A stretch of DNA of 64,000 nt, taken from Oscillospiraceae bacterium. Lineage in GTDB: Bacteria > Bacillota > Clostridia > Oscillospirales > Ruminococcaceae. The stretch spans positions 1 through 64,000 of the forward strand of contig JAEDJD010000001.1 in assembly GCA_016296505.1 (NCBI GenBank). Reading direction: 5' to 3'. Under the pieces are notes generated by a model. It was given only the letters and a program-made list of their open reading frames with translations, was not told where the DNA came from and searched no databases. Below, in pieces: positions 8,946-16,125 of this stretch (position 1 is the first letter of the stretch; each line of letters starts with the position of its first letter). The position numbers and the translations under genes were made by a program.

Positions 8946-8961
8946 AGTGTGCTAGCACACT
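8946..8961. promoter_or_regulatory. Perfect 16-bp palindrome, probable TetR operator
   Basis: AGTGTGCTAGCACACT is fully self-complementary. Its upstream edge lies 8 bases downstream of the -10 element, so it covers the expected transcription start. The position and symmetry fit a TetR dimer site that blocks RNA polymerase. That the regulator next door binds it is inference. Confidence 0.75.
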
Positions 8962-8968
8962 ATGTGCT

Positions 8969-8997
8969 ATTATAGCATAGATTGCCATTTCTGTCAA
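8969..8997 (-). promoter_or_regulatory. Sigma-A promoter of the fab operon
   Basis: Read on the minus strand this is TTGACA, 17 bases, TATAAT, a perfect consensus promoter about 100 bases upstream of the TetR start codon. No other equally good promoter was seen before accA, so it probably drives all ten genes. Confidence 0.88.
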
Positions 8998-9062
8998 GAG
9001 TAATCACTAAAAAATATGGCATACTTGAATCGTCAAGATCATATGTGTGATTGGGTGCAAGT

Positions 9063-9100
9063 AAAAACCGACGCCGCATGGAAATGCAGCGTCGGTTTAA
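9063..9100 (-). terminator. Terminator of mscL
   Basis: The stem AACCGACGC / GCGTCGGTT (9066-9074 with 9089-9097) carries an inner GCAT/ATGC extension and a GGAA loop. On the minus strand it is followed by TTTTT, right after the mscL stop. Confidence 0.85.
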
Positions 9101-9107
9101 CATTGGA

Positions 9108-9521
9108 TTATTTTTTTTCTTTGAGCAGATCGCGGATCTCGGTGAGCAGAATTTCCTGCTTTGGCGGTTCAGCAGGTTTCGCTTCTTCTTTCTTTTTGCC
9201 GATTGACATTGCCTTGTTGACTGCTTTAATGATGCAGAACAGGATCAAGGCGATAATCAGGAAATTGATAATAGCGGAAATGAAATTGCCGTAATTAAAT
9301 TCTGCGCCATTGATCGTGAAAGAGCCGCCGATCTTAACGCCGCCATCCTCTGCGGTCGAACCTGTGATTGCTTGAATAAGTGGATTGATAAAGCTGTCTG
9401 TCAGAGAGGTTACGATGTTGCCAAATGCAGCACCGATAATAACGCCGACTGCCATATCCATGACATTGCCCTTGAGCGCAAACTCCTTAAATTCTGAGAG
9501 AAAACCTTTTTTGTCAGCCAT
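9108..9521 (-). CDS. mscL: Large-conductance mechanosensitive channel
   Basis: This 137-residue inner-membrane protein forms a homopentameric pore that opens under membrane tension to release solutes on hypo-osmotic shock. FKEFALKGNVMDMAVGVIIG is the gating helix TM1. A second membrane segment (FLIIALILFCIIKAVNK) and a C-terminal helix with EILLTEIRDLLKEK follow. I chose the ATG at 9521 (MADKKGFLSEF) behind AAAGGA; the frame extends 23 codons upstream. It is transcribed alone, ending at the adjacent terminator. Confidence 0.95.
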   Translation of the reverse strand: MADKKGFLSEFKEFALKGNVMDMAVGVIIGAAFGNIVTSLTDSFINPLIQAITGSTAEDGGVKIGGSFTINGAEFNYGNFISAIINFLIIALILFCIIKAVNKAMSIGKKKEEAKPAEPPKQEILLTEIRDLLKEKK

Positions 9522-9691
9522 TTGTATACATCCTTTCCTTTTTCGGCATACTGCCACATAATATATTCCATTATACCATAATAAACGCAAAAATGTATCT
9601 GTGAGAAATGACGAAATTCATGCGGGATTCCTGCGTATTTTTCACAAAAGTCAATGATCTTGTCGAAAAGCCGCTTCTGTATAGGATAATA

Positions 9692-9719
9692 TCGCCGATA
9701 TGCAAAGGCATATCGGCGA
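9692..9719. terminator. Hairpin after the zinc-ribbon gene
   Basis: A perfect 12-bp stem, TCGCCGATATGC with its complement, and a 4-base loop (AAAG) lies 4 bases after the stop of the minus-strand gene at 9724. The following tract on the minus strand (TATTATCC) is only moderately T-rich, so termination is likely but not certain. Confidence 0.65.
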
Positions 9720-9723
9720 ATTC

Positions 9724-9957
9724 TCAGATGAAATTGTGCATCAACTCAGAAAAAGCTGTAGACTCCGGTTCATCTTTACGATGGGTAGAATCAGAAGCGA
9801 CGTTGGTTGCCGATGCTGTCTGATCGGAAGATGTGGCGAACATTGCTTTGAGACGTGCTGAGATCTTTTCCGGTTTGACATCTATCAGATCGGCGCCACA
9901 GACTGCGCAGAAAAGATGTCTTGTCATGACCGGCTCGCCGCAATTGGGACAAACCAT
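9724..9957 (-). CDS. Small zinc-ribbon protein
   Basis: A 77-residue protein of unknown role. The N-terminus MVCPNCGEPV...FCAVCG is a CxxC-CxxC zinc ribbon; the rest is polar, with a Ser/Thr/Ala-rich stretch and no membrane segment. I chose the ATG at 9957 because GTGAGGA precedes it; the frame stays open 28 codons upstream. It is a single-gene unit between mscL and the divergent VanY-like gene. Confidence 0.7.
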   Translation of the reverse strand: MVCPNCGEPVMTRHLFCAVCGADLIDVKPEKISARLKAMFATSSDQTASATNVASDSTHRKDEPESTAFSELMHNFI

Positions 9958-10221
9958 ATTCCTCACCTCGTATGATATAGATTCGTGGATTAACGGTTGA
10001 GAGGTTAATTCAAGTCTAGCACATTCTCGATAGAAAGTCAAGAGAACTGGACAATGTTTGTATAAACTTATAAAAAAATTGATTAGTTTTGTTTAATAGG
10101 ATGAAATTCTTGTTACTTATTCCAATTTTTCAAGAAGCTATGTTATAATGACAATGAACAAATAGCGGAGAGGTATGCTCCCTTTGAAACGCAGAACAAC
10201 CGCCTGAAATTAGAAAGGAGT

Positions 10222-11268
10222 GTGCGGCATAAAAGGAATGTCCGCACGACAAATGCGATGGCTGAATATCGTTCAACCGGCAGAGAACTGCGAAAATCCC
10301 CGCGAGGTTTGGTGTCTGGTATCTTTCTTATGGTATTTGTAATCGGAAGCGCTTTCTTTGGCAGCAAGGTGCTGAACAATATGGTTTCTCTGGAAGCGGA
10401 CAATTCGGAAGAAGTTGAAATTGAAGTTCCGGAAGTTACAGATGAAGTCGAAAGCGGCAATGAGATTGATTACGGTTCGGTGTCGGTCTCAAAACAGCGT
10501 ATCCGGCGCGGTCCTCTGATGATCGTGAACGATGACTTTCCGACCGAGGACGCCGAAACGGGCATTGTATCCGTCTTTGAACAGATAAATGAATATTTGA
10601 CTGTGCGCGATATGCAGGTTTACTTGATGGACGAGGCGATGGATGCGCTGAATCGGCTTGCGGAGGGCTTTTATGAGGCGACCGGACATTCTGATTTGCT
10701 GATTCGTGAGGGCTATGTGACAAAAGAAACGCAAAAAAAACTTTATGAAGCCGATTTGCAGCGGACAGGCGGAAATTCTTCTGATCTTTACGCAATGCCC
10801 GGCTGCAGCGAATTTGAATCCGGTTATACGTTTGAGCTTTCCCTGTATACTGACGGTGTGTTTCAGGATTTTACCGGCGAGGGCGACTATGAATGGATTC
10901 TTCGCAACTGTGCTGAATATGGTTTTATTCAGCGCTATCCGGAGGGAAAGTCGGAGTTCACACACGTTTCCGATCGTCCATGGGTATTCCGCTATGTCGG
11001 TACGCCGCACGCATGGTATATGTACAAAAATAAATATTGTCTGGAAGAATACACCGATCTTCTGGAGCTTCATCCATATGAAAGTGAACACGCAATCATC
11101 AATGATCAATTCGGCAAGGAATATGAAGTTTATTATATTTCCGTTGATCCGGAGGATCCGGAGCCGGAAGCCGTTCTTCCCTTGCCAATCGGGTATCAGT
11201 ATACCTGCACGGGCAATAATAAGCACGGTTTTTATGTGACGGTTGATCTGGAAAGCGGCTCATCATAA
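10222..11268 (+). CDS. VanY/LdcB-like M15B family protein lacking zinc ligands (probable pseudoenzyme)
   Basis: A 348-residue protein with one N-terminal membrane anchor (about 30-48), an acidic linker, and a domain from about 100 that matches D,D-carboxypeptidases of family M15B (AEYGFIQRYPEGK, PWxFRYVG, HAWYMY). The family zinc motif SxHxxGxAxD reads SEFESGYTFE, so His becomes Phe and Asp becomes Glu. The second zinc motif PWHF reads PWVF. All three metal ligands are gone while the fold signatures remain, so it probably binds peptidoglycan or a partner without cleaving it. The start is uncertain: GTG 10222 has a GGAG only 1 base away, and ATG 10258 is an alternative. Confidence 0.8.
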   Translation: MRHKRNVRTTNAMAEYRSTGRELRKSPRGLVSGIFLMVFVIGSAFFGSKVLNNMVSLEADNSEEVEIEVPEVTDEVESGNEIDYGSVSVSKQRIRRGPLMIVNDDFPTEDAETGIVSVFEQINEYLTVRDMQVYLMDEAMDALNRLAEGFYEATGHSDLLIREGYVTKETQKKLYEADLQRTGGNSSDLYAMPGCSEFESGYTFELSLYTDGVFQDFTGEGDYEWILRNCAEYGFIQRYPEGKSEFTHVSDRPWVFRYVGTPHAWYMYKNKYCLEEYTDLLELHPYESEHAIINDQFGKEYEVYYISVDPEDPEPEAVLPLPIGYQYTCTGNNKHGFYVTVDLESGSS

Positions 11269-11287
11269 ACACCGCATGAAGCATAAA

Positions 11288-11325
11288 CAGCCGCTGTACA
11301 ATCAAAAGTACAGCGGCTGTTTTGT
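11288..11325. terminator. Convergent terminator
   Basis: The 12-bp stem CAGCCGCTGTAC with its complement (11288-11299, 11308-11319) is followed by TTTTGTTATT on the plus strand. It lies between the converging VanY-like and LCP-like genes and probably serves the former best. Confidence 0.85.
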
Positions 11326-12335
11326 TATTCGGATGCTTTATCAGAATTCTCATCGTCGTTGGAATTGCTCTGCGTTTGCTGGCAGAACATAAGCTTGAGA
11401 GAATTTTGCCATGCGGAATGCAGGGTGATGGAGCCGTCAGGAAGCGGCTCAACAGGAACGCCTGAACCAAGCGCCGGCGCCGAGGAATACTGAAACATAT
11501 AGCTGATTGCATGACGATGATTGGAGAAGTCCATGACGGTGATATCCGTTGTGACTGCGTTGAACATTGTATTGAAATAGGAATCGAGGTTCATTGCAAT
11601 ACGTGCTCCGCCTTCGCCCTTACGTGATCCCAGCGTCGAGGGAACGTCTCCGCCGCCGATACATTGATTCAGCAAAGACGCAACAGAATCGCCGATGACC
11701 GTGCTGCGTTCGCCTTCGTCGCTGTAATTGCTGCTTGTGAGCAGCGTTTCAAATTGGGGATTATCGAGCGTTACCTGCATCTCGCCTTCATCGCCTTCAA
11801 TCGGTTTCAGACCGGTATCACGAATTGGAATCCGGTATGTGACATTGCCGATCAGGTTGACAGTTTTCTGGAATCCTGTGCTGTCCATTTTGATATAGTG
11901 GGCAATCGGCTGATCAAGCAGCTCGGAGATCGCAGTTTTTAGGGCTTCCATGCCGTGATTGACGTAGCAGGTGTCCACTGTCATGGATTTGCCATCATAA
12001 ACGACCGGCATATCGACTCGAATGCCATGGCAGAAAATCTTTTTACGAACCGGATCGAAATGCAGCATCATGACTGCATTCTTTTTCGTATCGTCATCGG
12101 GATCCAGCAAAAAGAGAATCGAACTGATGTCATCCTCAGAGATGCTTGTTGTGGTGCTTTGCATGGTTTGCAGTTCTTTTGATTTTGCAGTTAGCTTCTG
12201 ATAAAAATAAAGCGCGACGCTGCCGAACACAACCAGAGAGATCAGAACTGTAATCATGAACGGAATCGCCGTACTGCCCGCCTTCGGACCGCGGCGGCGT
12301 TGATAGCTAGTTGTCATTTGCTGATTTTGCAGCAT
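11325..12335 (-). CDS. LytR-CpsA-Psr-like membrane-anchored protein (divergent)
   Basis: A 336-residue protein with a membrane anchor at about 24-46 and an extracytoplasmic domain whose middle resembles the LCP fold (MLHFDPVRKKIFC, LLDQPIAHYIKMDSTGFQKTVNLIG). LCP enzymes attach teichoic acids or glycans to peptidoglycan. The usual Arg/Asp signatures (RTDT, PRD) are replaced by KKN and IRVD, so activity is doubtful. No good ribosome binding site precedes the ATG at 12335; GGAG lies about 25 bases upstream, so a rarer start nearby is possible. It is last in the operon begun by dnaD. Confidence 0.65.
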   Translation of the reverse strand: MLQNQQMTTSYQRRRGPKAGSTAIPFMITVLISLVVFGSVALYFYQKLTAKSKELQTMQSTTTSISEDDISSILFLLDPDDDTKKNAVMMLHFDPVRKKIFCHGIRVDMPVVYDGKSMTVDTCYVNHGMEALKTAISELLDQPIAHYIKMDSTGFQKTVNLIGNVTYRIPIRDTGLKPIEGDEGEMQVTLDNPQFETLLTSSNYSDEGERSTVIGDSVASLLNQCIGGGDVPSTLGSRKGEGGARIAMNLDSYFNTMFNAVTTDITVMDFSNHRHAISYMFQYSSAPALGSGVPVEPLPDGSITLHSAWQNSLKLMFCQQTQSNSNDDENSDKASE

Positions 12336-12382
12336 ATGCAGCAGACTGCACAGGGGCTGCGCTCCTTTCTTTCATCATTAAA

Positions 12383-12916
12383 TTAAAATCTGAAATAATC
12401 ATGTGAAGGTTTATTCTGCGCAATCGCATCCTGAATGGAAAGTATGCGAAGTTCAAGCCCCGCGCGTTTTGCCATATGAACGGTTTGCCCTGTACCGGAA
12501 CGAATATCCGCGACGAGCGCAATTAACCGTTGACTGTGCTGAATCATATAGGCATTGCGTTCACGATAACAGCTGCGGGTATAATGCTCACGCAGCGTAA
12601 TGACTTGATCGGCTGCCTGTAGGATAGAATTGACATGAAATCGTTCTGCGCCGCGAATCGAGAGAAGCCGGTCGGCAAAGGGCAGCACACAGATTAGCCT
12701 GACTGATGGATACTGCTTCCGAAAATGCAGAATCATATCCGCAGCCCAAAGATCAACGCCGCGCGCCATACCGGTATAAAAGGTGCGGGCGCCATCCTGT
12801 ATTGCGGTTTCGATTTCGTGGAAGAGCAGACTTTGCAGCATTCGGAGCGTCGTACCTGTTGGCAGTTTTTCTGGTCGGTGACCGGAAATACAAACCGCAA
12901 ATCCCTGTTCCATCAA
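12383..12916 (-). CDS. SLOG-family (YpsA/DUF1273-like) nucleotide-binding protein
   Basis: This 177-residue protein begins CISGHRPEKL and contains FYTGMARGVDLWAADM and GTGQTVHMAKRAG, the pattern of the SLOG superfamily (DUF1273, YpsA), Rossmann-like proteins thought to bind nucleotide-derived ligands. In Bacillus, YpsA affects cell division; the molecular role is unknown. Its start overlaps the kinase gene stop by 4 bases, so the two are probably translationally coupled. Confidence 0.8.
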   Translation of the reverse strand: MMEQGFAVCISGHRPEKLPTGTTLRMLQSLLFHEIETAIQDGARTFYTGMARGVDLWAADMILHFRKQYPSVRLICVLPFADRLLSIRGAERFHVNSILQAADQVITLREHYTRSCYRERNAYMIQHSQRLIALVADIRSGTGQTVHMAKRAGLELRILSIQDAIAQNKPSHDYFRF

Positions 12917-13848
12917 TTTGTAAAGATCGAACCGCCGATGAATTCTCTAACCAGCGATTGCTCCGGAATCCATGCAGGCTCCATAGGCGTTAATACTTCC
13001 AGAAAACGCAGCAGAATGGAGATACCGCTGTCCGGCGCGGCATTTTCTGTCAGTGCTCGGACGGTTTCCAGCAAAAGCGGCTGATAGACCGAAAGCTCGT
13101 AGCCCATAAAGGTATCCAGCTCATAATTTGCGAAATGCTTATAGGGCATGATGTAAAGGTTTTCGCCTCTGGAGATACTTGCAAGCATTTCGTAGGATTC
13201 CTTCGGCGATCTGCCTCTGGAACGGTTATCACGGATCAGACGGCGTGCAAATCGTATCAAAGAGGGGTGCAGGCAAGTGTTTTCCATTTTGATGCGCGTG
13301 CGGACGCTGAGATATATGCGATTTGCAATTCCCTGCGAATCACCGGTGACATTCGGATTCAGCGCATGGATCCCTTCCATGATAATCAACTCATTGGGCT
13401 TGCGCTTTAAAATTTTGCCGGATTTTTTCTGTTTCTGCTCTGTAAAGTCAAAGATCGGCAGCTCGACTGCTTCACCGCGTGCGAGCTGTTCAAGCTGTGT
13501 GTTGAGCAAATCCGTATCGAGCCGCAGCGGCGATTCATAATCCGGTTTGCCGAATTGATCGACAATTTCGCGGTTGCGCATACCGTCTGCATAATAGTTA
13601 TCCATGGAGAGCGTATGCGTTTCAAAGCCGGAAGCGTCAAGAATCTGCTCTAAACGGCAGGCTGTAGAGGTCTTTCCAGAGCCGGAAGGACCGGAAATCA
13701 GCGTAATCGGACGTTCTTTGGCGTGACGGCAAATATCATCTGCCAGCGTGCGGAGCTGTTTATCATATGCGGCCTCAGAATCTATCACAAAGGATTCTGG
13801 TGCGTCCTCTGTCATGCGGTTAATGTCATGGATAGAGATTTCATTCAT
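12913..13848 (-). CDS. Uridine kinase / phosphoribulokinase-like P-loop kinase
   Basis: This 311-residue protein has a Walker A motif GPSGSGKTSTA at about residues 53-63, the substrate segment MDNYYADG, and IIMEGIHALNP, all typical of the uridine kinase/PRK family. It is longer than ordinary Udk (about 210 residues), resembling clostridial nucleoside-kinase-like proteins whose substrate is unclear. A ribosome binding site AAGGAG precedes the ATG. It lies between dnaC and the SLOG gene. Confidence 0.8.
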   Translation of the reverse strand: MNEISIHDINRMTEDAPESFVIDSEAAYDKQLRTLADDICRHAKERPITLISGPSGSGKTSTACRLEQILDASGFETHTLSMDNYYADGMRNREIVDQFGKPDYESPLRLDTDLLNTQLEQLARGEAVELPIFDFTEQKQKKSGKILKRKPNELIIMEGIHALNPNVTGDSQGIANRIYLSVRTRIKMENTCLHPSLIRFARRLIRDNRSRGRSPKESYEMLASISRGENLYIMPYKHFANYELDTFMGYELSVYQPLLLETVRALTENAAPDSGISILLRFLEVLTPMEPAWIPEQSLVREFIGGSIFTN

Positions 13849-13860
13849 ACGGCAGTCTCC

Positions 13861-14838
13861 TTATCGGTTTCCGTTTTCGGCTTTTTTTCGCAAACGGATA
13901 TCTTTTCCATAAAAGGGCAGAATTTGGGATGATGAGATCAGTCGGGAAAGGATGCGGTCACCATAGCGTTCCCGTACCTCCTGATGCGTCAAATTGGTAT
14001 TTATGATCATCGGTTTGCGCGCATTGACGCGGCTATTGATGATTGTATAAAGCATAGAGCGTGTAAAAGCGGTATCGAATTCAGCGCCGAAATCATCCAG
14101 AATCAGCAGGTCGCATTCCAGCAGCGAGGGCAGCGTATCGCCGACTTCCTTTCCTTTGCGGAACTGTTCCTGTTCGAGCGTATGCAGCAAATTGATGACG
14201 GAATCATAGATCACGGTGTACCCTTTTTTCAGAACCTCGCTAGCGATTGCGAGTGAGAGATGCGTCTTACCGAGACCTGTTCCACCATAGAGATAAAGAT
14301 TCCCTGCGGAGCTGGGCGAAAAGGTTACGGCATATCTCTGACAGGTAGCGTAATCCTGCTGCATCGTATAATACTGCTCTGTCGGCAGATCAATATAATA
14401 AGAAAGTGAAAAATCTGAAAACTGCGAGAGCGAAAGCTGCGAATGCGCATTGAGCGCTTCCGTACCGATTTTTCCGATTTCATAGGTCAGACATTTACAG
14501 GGCTTTCCGTCGACAAAGCCTGTGTCATCGCATTCCTTGCAGGTATACTGTATATGCAGATAGTCTTCCGGATAGCCGTGCTCGGATAAGATCTTCCGGA
14601 GCATGGCGTCGGCTTCCTGACAATGTCGTTCGATTGCGGCAAGACGTTCTTTATTATCCGGTTTGCCGAGGACATTTACAATATCGAGACAGGCGGAACG
14701 AAGCTGCCGATCCAATTCAGCGGTTTCTGGAATTTCGTATTGAATCTGCGCGGTTCTGGTTTCCTGAAGACGTTCGGCTGTACGACGCCGTTCCTGAATA
14801 TGACCAATTGCCAGCGCGTAGATTTCCTCCTGCGTCAT
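13861..14838 (-). CDS. dnaC: DnaC-type helicase loader ATPase
   Basis: This 325-residue AAA+ protein loads the replicative helicase. An N-terminal helical part is followed by cysteine pairs (CKEC, CKC at about 119-135, a possible zinc site), Walker A GGTGLGKTHLSLA and Walker B LLILDDFGAEF. GGAGG lies before the ATG. It sits directly after dnaD, forming the primosome pair seen as DnaD-DnaI in Bacillus, and the zinc-binding N-terminus fits DnaI. The name follows the DnaC/DnaI superfamily; Firmicutes annotators may call it dnaI. Confidence 0.9.
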   Translation of the reverse strand: MTQEEIYALAIGHIQERRRTAERLQETRTAQIQYEIPETAELDRQLRSACLDIVNVLGKPDNKERLAAIERHCQEADAMLRKILSEHGYPEDYLHIQYTCKECDDTGFVDGKPCKCLTYEIGKIGTEALNAHSQLSLSQFSDFSLSYYIDLPTEQYYTMQQDYATCQRYAVTFSPSSAGNLYLYGGTGLGKTHLSLAIASEVLKKGYTVIYDSVINLLHTLEQEQFRKGKEVGDTLPSLLECDLLILDDFGAEFDTAFTRSMLYTIINSRVNARKPMIINTNLTHQEVRERYGDRILSRLISSSQILPFYGKDIRLRKKAENGNR

Positions 14839-14857
14839 TCCGCTGCACCTCCTATGC

Positions 14858-15880
14858 TTACGCCCCGAACGGGTTCATGAGTTTTTCAACGATATCCATA
14901 TCAATCGAAGAATTTGTACTGCCTGCGGGCGTTTTTTTATTATTATTGTCTCGTTTTTGCTTTCGGGCAGCGTAGTAGGCGTCATCCTGCTTCAGTGCCT
15001 CCGAAATCGTCCGGATGCCATCCGATTCCCATTTTTTCAGAATGCCATTCAAATAGTTAAAATTCAGTTTATCGTCCGTTTGATTACGCGTTTTTTCATA
15101 GGCAAGCTGAATCATTTCCATTGACCAGCCTTTCAGCTGCCAGCCGTCGATAAAGCTCTGCTGCAACTCTGTCGGCTGACGTTTCATTTCAAACATTCGC
15201 ATAATTTGAGCAGTATAGCTGCGGGATTCCGTTCTGCGGCGGATATCCTGCTCGGCAAGCGTATGCGTCACGATGCCGCGTTCCTGCCATTCGATCGCTA
15301 TTTTTTCCATATAACGGACGTGAAAACAGTCAAATTGTACACAGTAAGCCGCGAGCATCAGGATCAGATCCGGCTCCAGACCGAGATACTCATGCATCCA
15401 GATCATGCTTTTCATCTCGGTATTATTGGGCATTCTGCCTATAAGCTGTTCGATACTCCGGAACACTGCAGCGATCGTTTCATTTTCGCGGATGCGCGCT
15501 GCAATTTCCGAGGGCATCAATGCATATTGACTGCTGCTGTTCTGTATTTTACCGGCAGATGCCGGATTGGACGCCGGCTGCGGAGTTTGTACGGATAAGC
15601 TGGTCTGTGATTGGCGTGCAGCACTCTGCAAATGAACGGCAGGCAGCTCCGATGCGCCGCTGAGTACATTGGCGTCCTGCCAGAACGCGATCGCTTCCTC
15701 TACGACTTCCGGCTGAACCTTGCATTTCTGTGCAACAATCTCTGCTGTAAGCGATTCATCAGCATGGCAGAGCAGATAGAGCAAGACTTTGAGCTGATCG
15801 TGATTCGCCAGTCCGAGCAGATGATCTGCGACCGTTACCGGAACGGGAAAGGTATGCCCTTGTTTCAGATAGATTTCCAT
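14858..15880 (-). CDS. dnaD: DnaD-domain primosome protein
   Basis: A 340-residue replication-initiation protein with an N-terminal winged-helix part (LLGLANHDQLKVLLYLLCHA) and two DnaD (DDBH2) modules, the last ending with YLNGILKKWESDGIRTISEA, the typical YxxxILxxW motif. A Ser/Gln/Pro-rich linker lies at about 105-135. I chose the ATG at 15880 behind GGGAGG; the frame runs on 16 codons. It heads the operon dnaD-dnaC-kinase-SLOG-LCP. Confidence 0.88.
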   Translation of the reverse strand: MEIYLKQGHTFPVPVTVADHLLGLANHDQLKVLLYLLCHADESLTAEIVAQKCKVQPEVVEEAIAFWQDANVLSGASELPAVHLQSAARQSQTSLSVQTPQPASNPASAGKIQNSSSQYALMPSEIAARIRENETIAAVFRSIEQLIGRMPNNTEMKSMIWMHEYLGLEPDLILMLAAYCVQFDCFHVRYMEKIAIEWQERGIVTHTLAEQDIRRRTESRSYTAQIMRMFEMKRQPTELQQSFIDGWQLKGWSMEMIQLAYEKTRNQTDDKLNFNYLNGILKKWESDGIRTISEALKQDDAYYAARKQKRDNNNKKTPAGSTNSSIDMDIVEKLMNPFGA

Positions 15881-15918
15881 TCTGCGCCTCCCGAATCCGG
15901 ACATAATAATACTCCTAT

Positions 15919-15947
15919 AGTATATCACAAAATGGCAGAATTGTAAA
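15919..15947 (-). promoter_or_regulatory. Promoter of the dnaD operon
   Basis: On the minus strand: TTTACA, 17 bases, TATACT, ending about 40 bases before the dnaD start codon. Confidence 0.7.
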
Positions 15948-16060
15948 GAGTGCGAATTCTGAAATTTTCCTGAAGCAGCATCTGTTTTTTTGTGAACAGC
16001 GTGCAGAGATACGGATAAGAGCGGATTTCAGCGTTTGAAAGAAAAATTTGATAAAATGTA

Positions 16061-16089
16061 TTGACATCCGCGTGAAAAACTGATAAAAT
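16061..16089 (+). promoter_or_regulatory. Promoter of the M6 protease gene
   Basis: TTGACA, 17 bases, TAAAAT, followed after about 36 bases by the start codon, with AGAGAGGGG as ribosome binding site. Confidence 0.8.
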
Positions 16090-16125
16090 ACAAGTACATA
16101 GCAATGACAGAGAGGGGATTATCGT

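Noticed and set aside
10175..10207. 10-codon leader-like frame (MLPLKRRTTA) with a ribosome binding site before the VanY-like gene
   Set aside because: It has no regulatory amino-acid run or attenuator structure and is probably chance.
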